Of a stretch of 64,000 nt of DNA, positions 1 to 10,801 are shown one piece after another. Source of the DNA: Pteria penguin (lineage: Eukaryota; Mollusca; Bivalvia; Pterioida; Pteriidae); contig CM068583.1 in NCBI GenBank assembly GCA_035048485.1, positions 25,230,841-25,294,840 on the forward strand. Reading direction: 5' to 3'. Made by a program: the position numbers and the translations under genes. Under the pieces are notes generated by a model, which made no database searches, was not told where the DNA came from, and worked only from the letters and a program-made list of their open reading frames with translations. Positions within the stretch are counted from its first letter, which is position 1. Each line of letters opens with the position of its first letter.

Positions 1-11
1 AATTATGCAAG

Positions 12-684
12 TTGATTAACATACCATTGGGCAAAACAAATATCCATCCTACAAAGTTTAGTGGTGATGTTGCAGGCAAACCAACAATAGTACATAAAGT
101 GAAAGGAGATGGAAACTGTTTCTTCAGAGCTATTTCATATGCTATTAGTAATTCAGAAGATTGGTACAAAGCAACAAGGGAGGCTGTATGCAAATATGCA
201 ATCTCTAATCAAAGGAGCTTCCAACAGTTTCTAAGGTCTGGGTTACCAGTCAGTTACATCCTACATTCATTTAGAAGAAATGGCAAAAGAGGATACATGG
301 GCTACAGAGTTTGAGATTATATGCACATCATGTTTATTGCAGTGCAATATCTACACTTACACTTCAGGCAGATGGCTTAAGTACTCCCCAACACTTGTCA
401 ACAAAAAAATATCTGTTGGAGAACAAGGTATCTACCTAGATCATCATAATGGAAATCATTACAATGTTGTTCTTGGAACTGAAGTTCCTGGTCATCCTAT
501 GAGAAATATTACTCTAAATATACATGAAAATGCTGAATTTTCTTCAAACCTTGATTCGAATGGAGAGTATTTCACACACCGAAGTGACAGTAATCAGCAA
601 GAGAAATGTAAAGATTCAAAACGCAAAAAGACAATGCGTATATGTCAAAAAAGAGGTATGCAACAGATGAGGAATACAGGTTGA
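12..684 (+). pseudogene. OTU cysteine protease module of copy 1 (frameshifted)
   Basis: The frame from 12 carries the OTU signature GDGNCFFRAIS with the catalytic Asp and Cys at about 108-119. After a 1 bp insertion near 243 the match moves to the frame of 280-684, which carries the C-terminal catalytic His in NHYNVV (about 457-474). OTU domains cleave ubiquitin-like conjugates and occur in several animal Helentron proteins. The role there is not established. The fragment corresponds to residues 440-660 of the intact protein. Confidence 0.8.
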
Positions 685-793
685 AAAAGAAAGAAATGAG
701 CAAAATAAAGTATAAGAAAAATGCACATTTCAACAACAAATAAAGAAGGCCAATAAAATAAAGTACAGAGAAAATGAACAACACAGACAAGAA

Positions 794-1387
794 ATGAAGG
801 AAAGGAGTAAAGAAAAGTATCAGAAAAATGTGGAATTCCAGCGAGAAGTGAAAAAATTCAGTACAGAAAAGTATGAAAAAAATGAACAATTCCAGCATGG
901 TGTGAAAAAAGCCAGTAAGGAACGGTACCATTTGAATGAACAATTCAGACAAGAGCTGAAAAAAGACAGTAAAGAAAAATATCAAAATAATGAACAGTTT
1001 AAGCAGAAGGTGAAAAAAGCAAGTAAAGAAAAGTATAAGAACAATGAACATTTTAAACAGGATGTGAAGAGAGCCAGTAAAGAAAAGTATAAAAAGAATG
1101 AACAATTTAAGCAGGATGTGAAGAGAGCCAGTAAAGAAAAGTATCAAAAGAATGAACAATTTAAGAAGGATGTGAAGAGAGCCAGTAAAGAAAAGTATCA
1201 AAAGAATGAACAATTTAAGCAGGATGTGAAAAAAGCCAGAAAAGAAAAGTATCGTACGAATGAAGAATTCAAAAGTAGTGTAAAAAAAACTAATAAATTG
1301 AAGTATCAACAGAATAAGGATTATCAAGAAAAAGTCAAGAATGCAAGCAAAAAGAGATACAAAAATGACACGCAACTAAGAGCATCA
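794..1387 (+). repeat. Eleven 54 bp (18-residue) coding repeats, copy 1
   Basis: Eleven consecutive 18-codon units start at 794 and end just before the ATG at 1388. The consensus is VKKASKEKYQKNEQFKQD. The inner units (1068-1229) are nearly identical in DNA, and the outer ones have drifted. The repeat is very rich in Lys, Glu and Gln with aromatic residues at fixed spacing, so a long charged helix or coiled coil is likely. The intact copy has only eight units. The opposite strand reads as a long hydrophobic frame, an artefact of the repeat. Confidence 0.9.
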
Positions 1388-1514
1388 ATGAAAATCAGAT
1401 ACATGACCAACACAGCATTTCGTGATAAATACAAAATGAAATGTGCAAAGAAATATCAAATTGATTTGAATTTTAGAAAGAAGAAAATTGATGAAATGAA
1501 AGAAAACTATTGGA

Positions 1515-2219
1515 ATGACAAGAGAAAATAAACCTGACGTTCACAAAATTCAAAAAGAGAAGGCAATGCACCGCAGGAAAATACAAAAGATAACAAAATA
1601 TAATGTCCTCACAACTTCATTCCGTGAAAAAGTGTCTCAAGGCCCTGTTTATGCATGTGCTTCTTGTCTAAGACTTTTGTTTAATGACCAAGTTCAACAA
1701 TGCAATCCAGATACATATGAAAAATGTTTGAGAAATGAAGGGCATACAGCAAAAGAATTTTTTGCAAAAAGATCACCCCATGAGTGTGACAAAGCATGTA
1801 ACCCAAATGGTTGTCCAAAATCAGGCTTGTGGATATGCAAAACTTGTCATAGAAAATTAGTAAGTGGTTCTATCCCTGCTGAATCAGCAATCAATAAAAT
1901 GCAATTAGAAGAAATACCAGAGGAACTGAATGTGCTAAACAGTCTTGAACATCATCTTATTGCCCTACACATACCTTTCATGAAAGTAGTAGCATTGCCT
2001 AAAGGTGGCCAAAATGCAGTACATGGTCCAGTAGTTTGTGTTCCAGTTAACATAAAGAAAGTATCAATGTTACCACGAGCAGAAAACACAAATTTAATAC
2101 TCAAGGTGAAATTGAAGAGAAAACTACAGTACAAAGGGCATTTTGAATATCAGTTTGTGAACACTAGTCATATTGATTCAGCTCTTAAATACCTAAAAAG
2201 TAAACAATGTTTGGTATAG
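1515..2219 (+). pseudogene. Zinc region and DUF6570-like domain of copy 1
   Basis: The frame opened by the +A near 1527 carries CASCLRLLFND, a CxxC pair, a Cys/His-rich stretch and CKTCHRKL. It then has a segment resembling the DUF6570-type domain found before the Rep domain in many Helitron proteins. The frame ends at the +A in 2202-2204. A role in DNA or RNA binding by the zinc region is inference from family position. Confidence 0.7.
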
Positions 2220-2253
2220 GAACATCGAAATTGATCATCCACAGGAGAATTCT

Positions 2254-4240
2254 ATGTCTGATGATTTATCAGAGGATGCAAATGATATAGATGGGAATAT
2301 CCCTACAAGAAAAGCAGAAAATGTAAATCATCATGTGCTTGATAATGAAATTCATACAGAACAAGAGCAACAAGAAAAGCAGAGTAAGGAAGATGACAAA
2401 AATGTAGAAGATGAAAGAGAACAAGGGGTACAGTATGATACTTGCCTTCAGCCAGCAGACATTGGGCAAGAAGTTCTTGATCATTATTTTGATGATATTT
2501 TTAATATTGCACCTGGTGAAGGAAACAATCCTATAAGAATTCTGCAGGAAGAAGGCAATGAGGCAAAATGTTTTCCTAAGCATTTCCCCTCTGGGATTAA
2601 TACATTTGATGAACAAAGGAATGTGAATATACAAATGCTTAGGTATTTCAACAATAGACTTATGAATGCTGATCATAGATTAGCACAGGACACAAATTAC
2701 ATATTTTACTGTCAGTATCTGTCGGAATTAAAACAAGTGATTGAGAAAACGCAGATATCACTACGAAAAGGTAAAGGTACATCAAAGGGGCAAATCAGAG
2801 ACAATATACAAGATGAAAATGTATTGAGAAATCTTCTAAAAGGAGATGAAGCACTGCGGTTTCTACAACCAATCAGAGGAACACCATCATATTGGCAAAG
2901 TGCTCAGAAGGATTTATTTGCAATGCTACGACAACTAGGCATACCAACATGGTTTTGTTCGTTTTCGTCTGCTGAATTTCGATGGAAAGAAATACTGCAA
3001 GTTTTGTTGATACAACAGGGTGATTCCAGAAAGTATGAAGACCTTGATTGGCTGGAAAAAAGTAAACTTTTGAAAAGTAACCCAGTAACCGTTGCGAGAA
3101 TGTTTGACAAAAGGTTTCATGTATTTCTAAAAGACGTGATTTTATCTCCACAAAAACCTATTGGTGAAGTTATTGATTATTTCTATCGGATTGAATTCCA
3201 GCAAAGGGGATCACCACATGCTCATTGCTTATTTTGGGTACGAGATGCTCCAAAGTTAGACGAAGATGGCTCATCAGCTGTTTGTGATTTTATTGATAGG
3301 TATATTACGTGTGCAGTGCCGTCAGTTCAAAATGACCCAGACCTCAATGATATAGTAAACAAAGTACAGCAGCATAGCAAAAATCATTCTAAATCTTGCA
3401 AGAAAAAGGGGACAAATTGTAGATTTAACTTTCCACGCCCTCCTTCAGAAAAGACATTTATTTGTAAAGAAAAATACCATTGAAGAAAGCAGTGTAAACA
3501 CTGAAGATCAGTCATTGCACAATATGACAAAATCAGATGCTAAGGCCTTGTTAACAAAAGTATGGGATATTGTCAACAGCAGCAACGACAGCACTCTTTC
3601 TGTGGATAGGTTATTCAAAAAGCTTGGAATTAACCAGACAATTTACGAAGAAGCACACAAAACATTAAACACAAAGCAAACAGTCATATTACGACGAGAT
3701 CCTGATGAAGTCTGGACAAATCAGTATAATGCTCAACTGCTTCGATGCTGGGATGCTAACATGGATATACAGTTTGTTCTAGATCCATTCAGTTGTATTG
3801 TGTATATCATATCATACATTTCCAAAGCAGAGAGAGAAATGGGAATGCTTCTTCGCCAAACAAAGATCGAGTCGGAACAAGGAAACATGAATGCAAAACA
3901 AACAATGAGAGCAATAGGGTCAGCATACTTACATCATAGGGAAGTTGGTGTACAAGAAGCAGTTTACAGAGTATGTGGTTTGCATATGAAAGAATGTTCA
4001 AGGAATGTCATATTTATTCCTGTAGGAGAAAATCCAACACGCCTTAGTAAACCCTTGTCCCAAGTGAAGCGTAACAATATGGATGAAACTGACGATGAAA
4101 ATTTATGGATGACCAATATAGTCGAAAGATATCAATGTAGACCGTGCGTCGATGAATTTGAGCAACTATGCTTGGCAGCATTTTGTTCATTCTATCGTGT
4201 TCTGGCAAAATCTCAAGTTAAAAACTGCACTGAAAAGTAG
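2254..4240 (+). pseudogene. HUH Rep (Helitron_like_N) module of copy 1
   Basis: Two frames, 2254-3483 and 3515-4240, are split by one extra A at 3470-3474. The first holds the two-histidine motif in RGSPHAHCLFW (about 3208-3240), which binds the catalytic metal in HUH nucleases. The second holds the twin-tyrosine helix [11 protein letters not shown] near 3799-3831, whose tyrosines attack DNA in Helitron transposition. All key residues are present, so only the frameshifts disable it. A second extra A at 4220-4224 ends this frame. Confidence 0.85.
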
Positions 4241-6210
4241 CAATACGTTTGAATTACGGAATGGAAAAGGTTATATTCAGAAAAGAACCCACACAGATCC
4301 AGCAATTATTCGATATCCAAGATTCAGTGAACAGATAAGTCCTGAATTGTATTACCAGTCGATGTTGCAACTTTTTCTGCCATATTGGACCATGAAACAA
4401 TTGAAACCCAAGGATTTTGAATTGTATCAAACATTTTATTTCAATGGATTCGTACAATTTAAGAATGACAAAACCCTATACAAAGTTAGTGATATTGTTG
4501 CAAGAAATCGTGCAATGTTTGTTTGCAATGAAACAGCAATTGACCAAGCTGAAGAGATGTATGAAATGTTAGGACCACAAGAAGATGCGTGGGCAACACT
4601 TTGTCCTGAATCTGAGATTATGAACGACGAATGCAAATCGGTCAGAAAAGAACAATGTAGTATTCTAGAAGAGGAAGAATATGACGATCCAATTTTTGAT
4701 ATTAATGTTGTACCAAATATTTCCGTACATGTTGAGCAGAAGTCCACAGATAGGTCTGAAATACTTTCAGTACTTAGAAACCTCAATTCCTTACAAAGAA
4801 AGACATTTTATGTAGTGAGGGACTGGTGTTTGAAAAAAATTCAAGGGTTTAAACCCAGATCCATTCCATATATTTGTCACAGGCGGTGCTGGAACAGGAA
4901 AAAGTCATTTGATAAAAGCAATAGAATATGAATCAACACGACTCCTTGCCAAAACAATCACACAACCAGACAATATTACTATCCTTTTGACAGCATTCAC
5001 GGGCACAGCAGCATACAACATTGGTGGCTGCACAATTCATCATGCTTTCAAAATACAACGAGCAATGCCCATTCCATATGATCACTGAAAGAGCAAGCCT
5101 TGAGTCCTTTACGTGCTAAATTTGAACATTTAGAAATTCTAGTGATAGATGAAGTATCGATGTTGTATAAGAGACTTCTGTACTACATACATGAAAGACT
5201 CGTCCAAATAAAGCGAATCCAGAAACCGTTTTTGGAGGAATATGTGTACTCGCAGTAGGTGATTTCTATCAGCTCCCACCAGTAAAACAAGTTAAAAGCG
5301 AACGCCTCTATAATGAAAGTGGTGCATACCCTGTAGACTACTGGAATGACTTATTTAAAATAGTACAGCTTGATGAAGTGATGAGGCAAAAAGAAGATGT
5401 ACCATTCGCCAATGTATTGAACGAATTAAGAACACGTACACGAAACAAGTCTTTATCAAGCAATGCAGTTGTAATGCTCAAGGAATGTATCAGAGAGGGA
5501 CCAGAGGGAAGTCTGCATGTATTTTCAAGAAATAAGGATGTAAATGCCTACAACAATGACATGATCATGAAACAGTGCAAAAGATCCAATTGAAGTTAAA
5601 GCAAGGGACTTCAGAAAAGATAAAACAAGCGGAAAGCTAGAAGAACTACAGACACCATGTAACATGAATGGATCAGATATAATTCCTTCACAACTTCTTC
5701 TTGCAATAGAAGCACGAGTGATGCTGACAAGAAATATAGACGTAGCTGATGGGTTAGCAAACGGGGCTGTTGGTACAATAGTTAACATTTGTGGCAAAAG
5801 CAGCGAGATTATAGATACCATAGAAGTGAAATTTGACGATGAAAACGTAGGGAAAAAAAACGGTATAAAATCCACAAATGGAAACATAGTTCACATAGAA
5901 AGAGTAGAAGATGATGTAAAAAAAGGAAATATCGTTAGGCACCAGTTTCCACTAAAGCTTGCATGGGCCTGCACTGCTCACAAAGTTCAAGGAATGACAA
6001 CCAACGAAGTTGTTGTAAATTTGGATCATGTGTTCTGTCCTGGTCAAGCATATGTCTCATTGAGTAGAGTTACCAAGAAAGACGGATTGTACATAAACAC
6101 AAACAACGTAGAAACACTATTGTCCAAAATATACGCTGATGGAGATATAGCGCAAGCCATGGAAAAGATGCCAAAATTATACAACGAAAATGTAGAGCGG
6201 ACAGACGATA
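4241..6210 (+). pseudogene. PIF1-like helicase module of copy 1
   Basis: The Walker A motif GGAGTGKSH lies near 4883-4909, but a frame change near 4845 splits it from the Rep part. Further changes near 5085 and 5230 separate it from Walker B (VIDEVSM, about 5145-5165) and GDFYQLPPV (near 5260). The C-terminal helicase motifs (AHKVQGMTT, YVSLSRV) are in the frame of 5664-6785. The family unwinds DNA 5'-3', and in Helitrons it is fused to Rep. Confidence 0.8.
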
Positions 6211-6214
6211 TGCA

Positions 6215-6903
6215 GGTCTCATCAGAAATAATTTTGTTCAATGTACAGAGTATTAGACACAATATCCCAGAACTCAAAGCAGATACAAGATTTCACAACT
6301 CTGACATTATATGCCTTACTGAAACATGGTTACATAACGACGAAGCACTAGATGCATTAGATCTGCAAAATTATGACTTCCTCCACCGAACAAGAATGCA
6401 GTCATACACATGTGACGACGAATTAACTACAAAACTCAAGAATTCACGTGGAGGAGGTGTTGGTGTATATATCCGGAAAGGGCAAATGTTTCGTGAGATA
6501 CAAACCGAGAGAAAGAACATCGAAACTATTGTGATTACAGATGATGAAAAAAATTACGTTTTTGCTGTAATATATAGACCTCCAATCTATACAATGAAAG
6601 CCTTCCTTGTCAGCTTCCAAAACTTACTAACCGAAATAGGCAAAGGCAAGAAAGGAACCTTGGTACTGGGAGATTTTAATCTAAACGCAAATGGAAATGA
6701 CAACACATTGAAAAACTTTATGACACTGCGTGGGTTTCAGCAAATTGTTGATATTCCTACAACAGACGATGGTACAAACAATTGATCATATATATATATC
6801 AGGGGATATAGATGCAACACCATCAATTATACCTACCTACTACAGTCGTCACCAAGCTGTTCGCCTTCTTCTAAAAAATATGAATACAGACCCAGTAGTG
6901 TAA
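6215..6903 (+). pseudogene. EEP-type endonuclease module of copy 1
   Basis: The module starts near ILFNVQSIRHN and holds CLTETWL (catalytic Glu), RGGGVGVYIRKG and LGDFNLNA (catalytic Asp and Asn), then is broken by an extra A at 6774-6776. The out-of-frame remainder to 6903 still encodes DHIYISGDID and YYSRHQAV. Endonuclease-exonuclease-phosphatase domains fused after the helicase are a mark of Helentrons. Confidence 0.8.
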
Positions 6904-9440
6904 ACAGTTTCTCCTAGCAAGGCTAGCACTGTTACGCGAACATTAAATTGTTTCAAATATGGAGCATACGTTCTATCCTGGCTGAACATATGACTCGGAT
7001 TAAAATAGAAATTGCATTGTGCATTTTAGAATGAAGAAAGTTGGAAACGCTACTCCAGAAAGATACATCAGATATATTACTACGAAATCGACAAAATAAT
7101 CAACAACGCTGTGTCTTTGAATACTGAACTTAACGATGCGAAGAAAAGACTATAAATGCGGTTGTATATAGGAGTCCACTTTGTAAATTAATGCACACCT
7201 TTTCTGCTTCCAAATTTACTATTCCATTCTAAAAACGAAATAAGAATACCTTTGTACCAGGACATTTTAACATAAACGCATTTGGAAATAATGAACGCAC
7301 TGAAAATGTTGACTAAACTGAGTTGATGTGAGGAAACTGTTGATATTCCAAGAACAAACGATGGCTCAAGAGATGATCATGGTCATATATCAAAGGAAAT
7401 TATCATTTACTCTACACTCCTTTTACAATTGCGACTAAGCTATTCATCCTCTACAGAAAGTTATATTTCAGGTCCTGTCGGGTAACCATTCCATGTAGCA
7501 AAGCCAGAATTATTATACCTATATGAAGTTATAAATATGGATTTCCCATTTTACTCCAGACAAGCATTTACCAGAGAAAGAAGTAATAAAAAATTTCACC
7601 GCCCACAGGGAATAGAGACAGGGACAATACCTTTGTACCAGGAGATGTTGACTAAACTGTATTAATGAGGAAACTGTTGATATTCCAGAACAAACGATGG
7701 CTAGAGATGATCATGGATATATATCAAGGGAAGTAATAACGTTATCATCTAATCTACACACCTTTCACAATTGCGACCATGTTATCCATCCTCTACAGAA
7801 AGTTATATTTCAGACCCAGTCCAGGCGGCAGTTGGGTAACCATACCACCTAGCAAAACCAGAATTATTATAACTAAGCGAAGTTCTAAATATGGATTTCG
7901 TCTTTACTCCAGACAAGCAGATAACAGAGAAAGAAGTAACAAAATTGTAACGCAGACAGGGAATAGAGACAGGGACAATGCCTTTGTACCAGGAGATTTT
8001 AACATAAACGCATTTGGAAATAACTAACACACTGAAAATGTTGACTAAACTGTGTTGATGTGAGGAAATTGTTGATATTCCAAGAACAAACGATGGTTCA
8101 AGAGTATGATCATGGACATATATCAAAGGAAATAACAACGTTATCATCTTCTCTACACACCTTTCACTACTGCGACCAAGCTATGTCCTCTACAGAAAGT
8201 TATATTTTCAGACCCAGTCGGGTAAATATTCCACCTAGCAAAGCCAGAATTATTATACCTCTATGTCGTCCTAAATATGGATTTCCCGTTTTACTTCAGA
8301 CAAAGCACACAGAAAAAGAAGTAACATACCGTTGCACCAATACAGGGAATAAAGACAAGGAGAAACCCTATTTCAAAAAGATATATCTGATATGATACGA
8401 CAAAATAGACGAAATATGCAAAACACACTGTGTCTGTGAATTAAGATCATGATTTTGCGAGAGGAAAGATGGCATTCTATCTCCAAGAAATACGAGAAAG
8501 ATTTAAACACATCTAAATTTATAAGGCAAACATCAAATAGAGGTAATATTTATTCGCTCCATATTAGTAACATAAACAACGAAGAAGTACCGATCTGTTA
8601 TTCAGTGATGAAGTCCAAATGGGGAAGTTTAAATTACCGGATTGACCCATACAAACCGTTGCGAATTTAAAACACAATACTCATACACAAAACCCTAAAT
8701 TCAGTATAATTCCAAAAATTTGGACATGTAAAACAAACACTATTTTTCTCGTATAGGTGAAATTGTTAACTATGCGTTTAATAACATTTTTTGTTGCTTC
8801 AAACCATCGGAGATATCAAAATAAAAAGAAAATGCTGCGTAAATAAAGCGGGAAATCCATAAATACAGCCATAACCTGACTTCACGCAGACGCAGTTTAA
8901 TCAAAACAAAACGATGAAGGGAGACTCCAAAAGAAAACAATTCCACAATTTCTATAAATACTAACTTTAGTAGACTTTAATGCAGATATTTTTAAGTTAC
9001 TCGACAAGTTTATGTAACTCGCCTTCCATGATGCGGCTTCCGAATTAGACTACATGATAAGTTGGTTGTAAACATTCTGTTCAAAAACATTGCTTTTTAG
9101 ACATCCATATCTCAATTAATACGACAAATTTGCAATACGGCAAGGGTCCTTGTTAGAAATTTGCTTTAGGCTTATATATGTAATCAAAACAATCTTGAAT
9201 AAATTTATTTATTATATGCACTGAACTAGCAAAGATAGTTTATACAGCTTAAACATTGAAAAGAATATCGTGCAACAATAAATCGCAGGGTGATAAAAAA
9301 AAATAATAATAATAAATAAAGACAAAAACAAAAACAAATCAAAACAAATACAGACACACTAAAAGGGAAATAAGTAAATTAAATAAACATAGGTAATCGT
9401 CGAAATGTATTACTTTAAGTAAAAATAAATTGTTATTGGG
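6904..9440 (+). other. 3' tail of copy 1: decayed tandem copies of the endonuclease C-terminus
   Basis: There is no open gene here. The segments 7150-7490, 7620-7815 and 7955-8225 can each be read, with stops and shifts, as the last part of the endonuclease: GDFNINAFGN, IVDIP, DHG-YIS and a degraded LLL-TDPV end, followed by a shared spacer. Between them are copies of a second motif (8449-8670 has an open stretch of 73 codons) that recurs near 35765 and 36595 in the other element. I read this as repeated duplication of the element's own 3' coding end, followed by decay. From 8700 to 9440 the DNA is AT-rich with A-rich simple sequence near 9300-9400. Confidence 0.65.
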
Positions 9441-9445
9441 GAGGG

Positions 9446-9495
9446 GGGTGCTCCCCGAAGTCCGAACCACACGTCCACGTCGTGGGGAGTGGTAA
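9446..9495 (+). other. Conserved subterminal inverted repeat of Helentron copy 1
   Basis: CTCCCC at 9451-9456 and GGGGAG at 9484-9489 flank a GC-rich stretch containing CCACACGTCCACGT. The whole stretch is almost unchanged at 37388-37440 in the second copy, while surrounding DNA differs by indels. Strong conservation in a GC-rich palindrome near the 3' end suggests a terminus or transposase-recognition role, which is inference. Confidence 0.6.
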
Positions 9496-9554
9496 CAATG
9501 GAACAAAGGGTGCAAGTGTCCTTTTCCATTGGCTAACGTGGTCGGCAGCTTTTT

Positions 9555-10620
9555 AGCTCACCTGAGCCAAAGGCTCAAGTGAGCAATAGTCCATAGTGCA
9601 CCGTCCGTCCTCGTCGTCGTCCGTCCGTCTGACGTTAACTTTTTCACATTTTCGACTTCATCTCTGGAACCGCATTGCAGATATGGATAAAACTTTGTAT
9701 ATATGGTGTAATCAAGGTCCCCTACTTAAATAAAGTTCGGGATCCAGATTCCCTCAGGGGTGGATTCAGGGCGGGACCAAAAGTGCCCAAAACGGTACCC
9801 TCTTCAAAAATCTTCTTCTCCAGAACCAGTGCACAAATGAGGAAACTAATTGCGTTTCAACAATCTATAAAGATGGGTTATCATAAATTGTGTTCGGGGT
9901 TTAAGATCCGTCAAATAGAAATTTTTGCTTTTTGACGGCTTTCTGGACTTTGTAATTTCAATGCAGAAAAGTGTCATGTTTTTGAGTTAATTGATATTGA
10001 TGAATTCTTAGTGACTATTTTGATCATAATTATGGTAAGGAATATTAATGTGAACGGATTTTGTAAATATCTCAAGTTTTGGAATTTTTATGATTTTTTT
10101 AAGACCTCAAAAAAAGGGGGGGTTGGGGTTGGTTGGTCATTTTCCACATTCTCAACTTTTTCTGCAAAACTGTTGGAAGGATTTTTAATAAATCTTGGTA
10201 AAAATAAATCAATTATGACCCCCCTTAAATTCTGTTGTTTTTGTCCAGACCTCTTTACAGGAGGCACCACCATAGTCAAAAGTAGGTCACAAAAGAGCAC
10301 CCTCCTTTGACAATAACCTTTTTCATACTGGCTGTATACAGAGACAAACAGAATGCATAGAAATGATCTAGAGGGATAATTGAAGACGTATTGTCATTTT
10401 GGTTCCTTACCAAAATCAACGTTTTACAATTTCTTTTCATTTGTTTGGACTTGGTGATTCAAATGCAGAAAAATGTCATATTTCCTAGATAATTGATAAT
10501 GATGATTTCTGATGGACTATTGTGATCATAATTATGGTAAGGAATGTTTACTTTGAAAGAATTTTGTCAATATCTCAATTTTCGGATTCCCTATGATTTT
10601 TTAAGACTTCCAAATGAGGA
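9555..10620 (+). mobile_element. HINE-A copy 1 (3'-truncated non-autonomous element)
   Basis: It starts with the hairpin AGCTCACCTGAGCC - AAA - GGCTCAAGTGAGC directly after a T run in Helentron copy 1. It then matches the HINE-A at 20838-23749: one unit of the 145 bp repeat near 9650-9735, the CAGGGGTGGATTCAGGGCGG block, the ATCCGTCAAATAG block and the GACCTCTTTACAGG block. It lacks the 3' terminus seen at 23716-23749 and stops near a long G run at 10629. There is no coding content. Confidence 0.7.
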
Positions 10621-10624
10621 TGTA

Positions 10625-10799
10625 TTGGGAGGGGGGGGGGGGGGGGGTGTTGGTATTATTATGTGTTAAGTACATGTAAGTCATTAAGTCATTCTCCTGA
10701 TCTTTTTTCTTCCTTTCCTTCTTTCTATCTATTTATGTTTCTTTTTTCTTTCGAGAGAGGAAGACCCGCCCTGTTGCCTCGGCAACAGGTAAGCTCTAG
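10625..10799 (+). repeat. 3'-terminal fragment of an array unit (start of array block 1)
   Basis: A G tract, the pyrimidine-rich stretch and the 3' end of the array unit: GAAGACCCGCC, the 18 bp palindrome CTGTTGCCTCGGCAACAG (10771-10788), then GTAAGCTCTAG ending at 10799 and TT. The rest of this unit is missing on the left. Confidence 0.75.
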
Positions 10800-10801
10800 T
10801 T
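10760..10801 (+). other. 3' terminus of the array unit (representative)
   Basis: GAAGACCCGCC, palindrome CTGTTGCC-TC-GGCAACAG, spacer GTAAG, then CTCTAG and TT. Repeated at every unit end in the main array except B11. Unit B9 ends with CAACGG in the right arm, one mismatch. A hairpin about ten bases from a CTRR-like end is the known 3' layout of rolling-circle transposons. Confidence 0.75.

Larger units (their letters stand above)
1..6903 (+). pseudogene. Broken Helentron Rep-helicase-endonuclease polyprotein
   Basis: This is the coding region of Helentron copy 1. Against the intact copy I see about twelve frame breaks: +T near 243, 1 bp deletions near 651 and 725, +A in runs at 1525-1528, 2202-2204, 3470-3474, 4220-4224, 5579-5582 and 6774-6776, one extra base near 4845, minus C near 5085, and +TT near 5230. 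Between breaks the protein is very close to the intact copy, and many differences are silent. I noticed no stop made by a plain base substitution. Rep histidines, Walker A (4880-4910) and the endonuclease GDFN are all kept. The last coding bases match the intact stop at 6901-6903. This is either a young pseudogene or a good gene with uncorrected homopolymer errors in the assembly. Confidence 0.85.
1..9554 (+). mobile_element. Helentron copy 1 (5' end outside window, coding part broken)
   Basis: Nucleotide similarity to the intact element at 26844-37496 runs from the first base of the window to 9554. The copy enters inside the OTU domain, equivalent to about residue 440 of the intact protein, so the 5' end and first protease lie upstream. 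It holds OTU, coiled repeat, zinc region, Rep, helicase and endonuclease in the same order as the intact copy, then a 2.65 kb non-coding tail. Similarity stops at a run of T exactly where HINE-A begins (AGCTCACC at 9555). The break therefore marks the HINE-A insertion and need not be the true Helentron 3' end. The class is called from the Rep, helicase and C-terminal endonuclease order, known for Helentrons. Confidence 0.85.

Noticed and set aside
572..1375. Long hydrophobic minus-strand frame, 267 codons
   Set aside because: It is the antisense of the Lys/Glu-rich 18-residue repeat. Reverse-complemented AAA/GAA codons read as Phe/Leu/Ile and mimic membrane segments.
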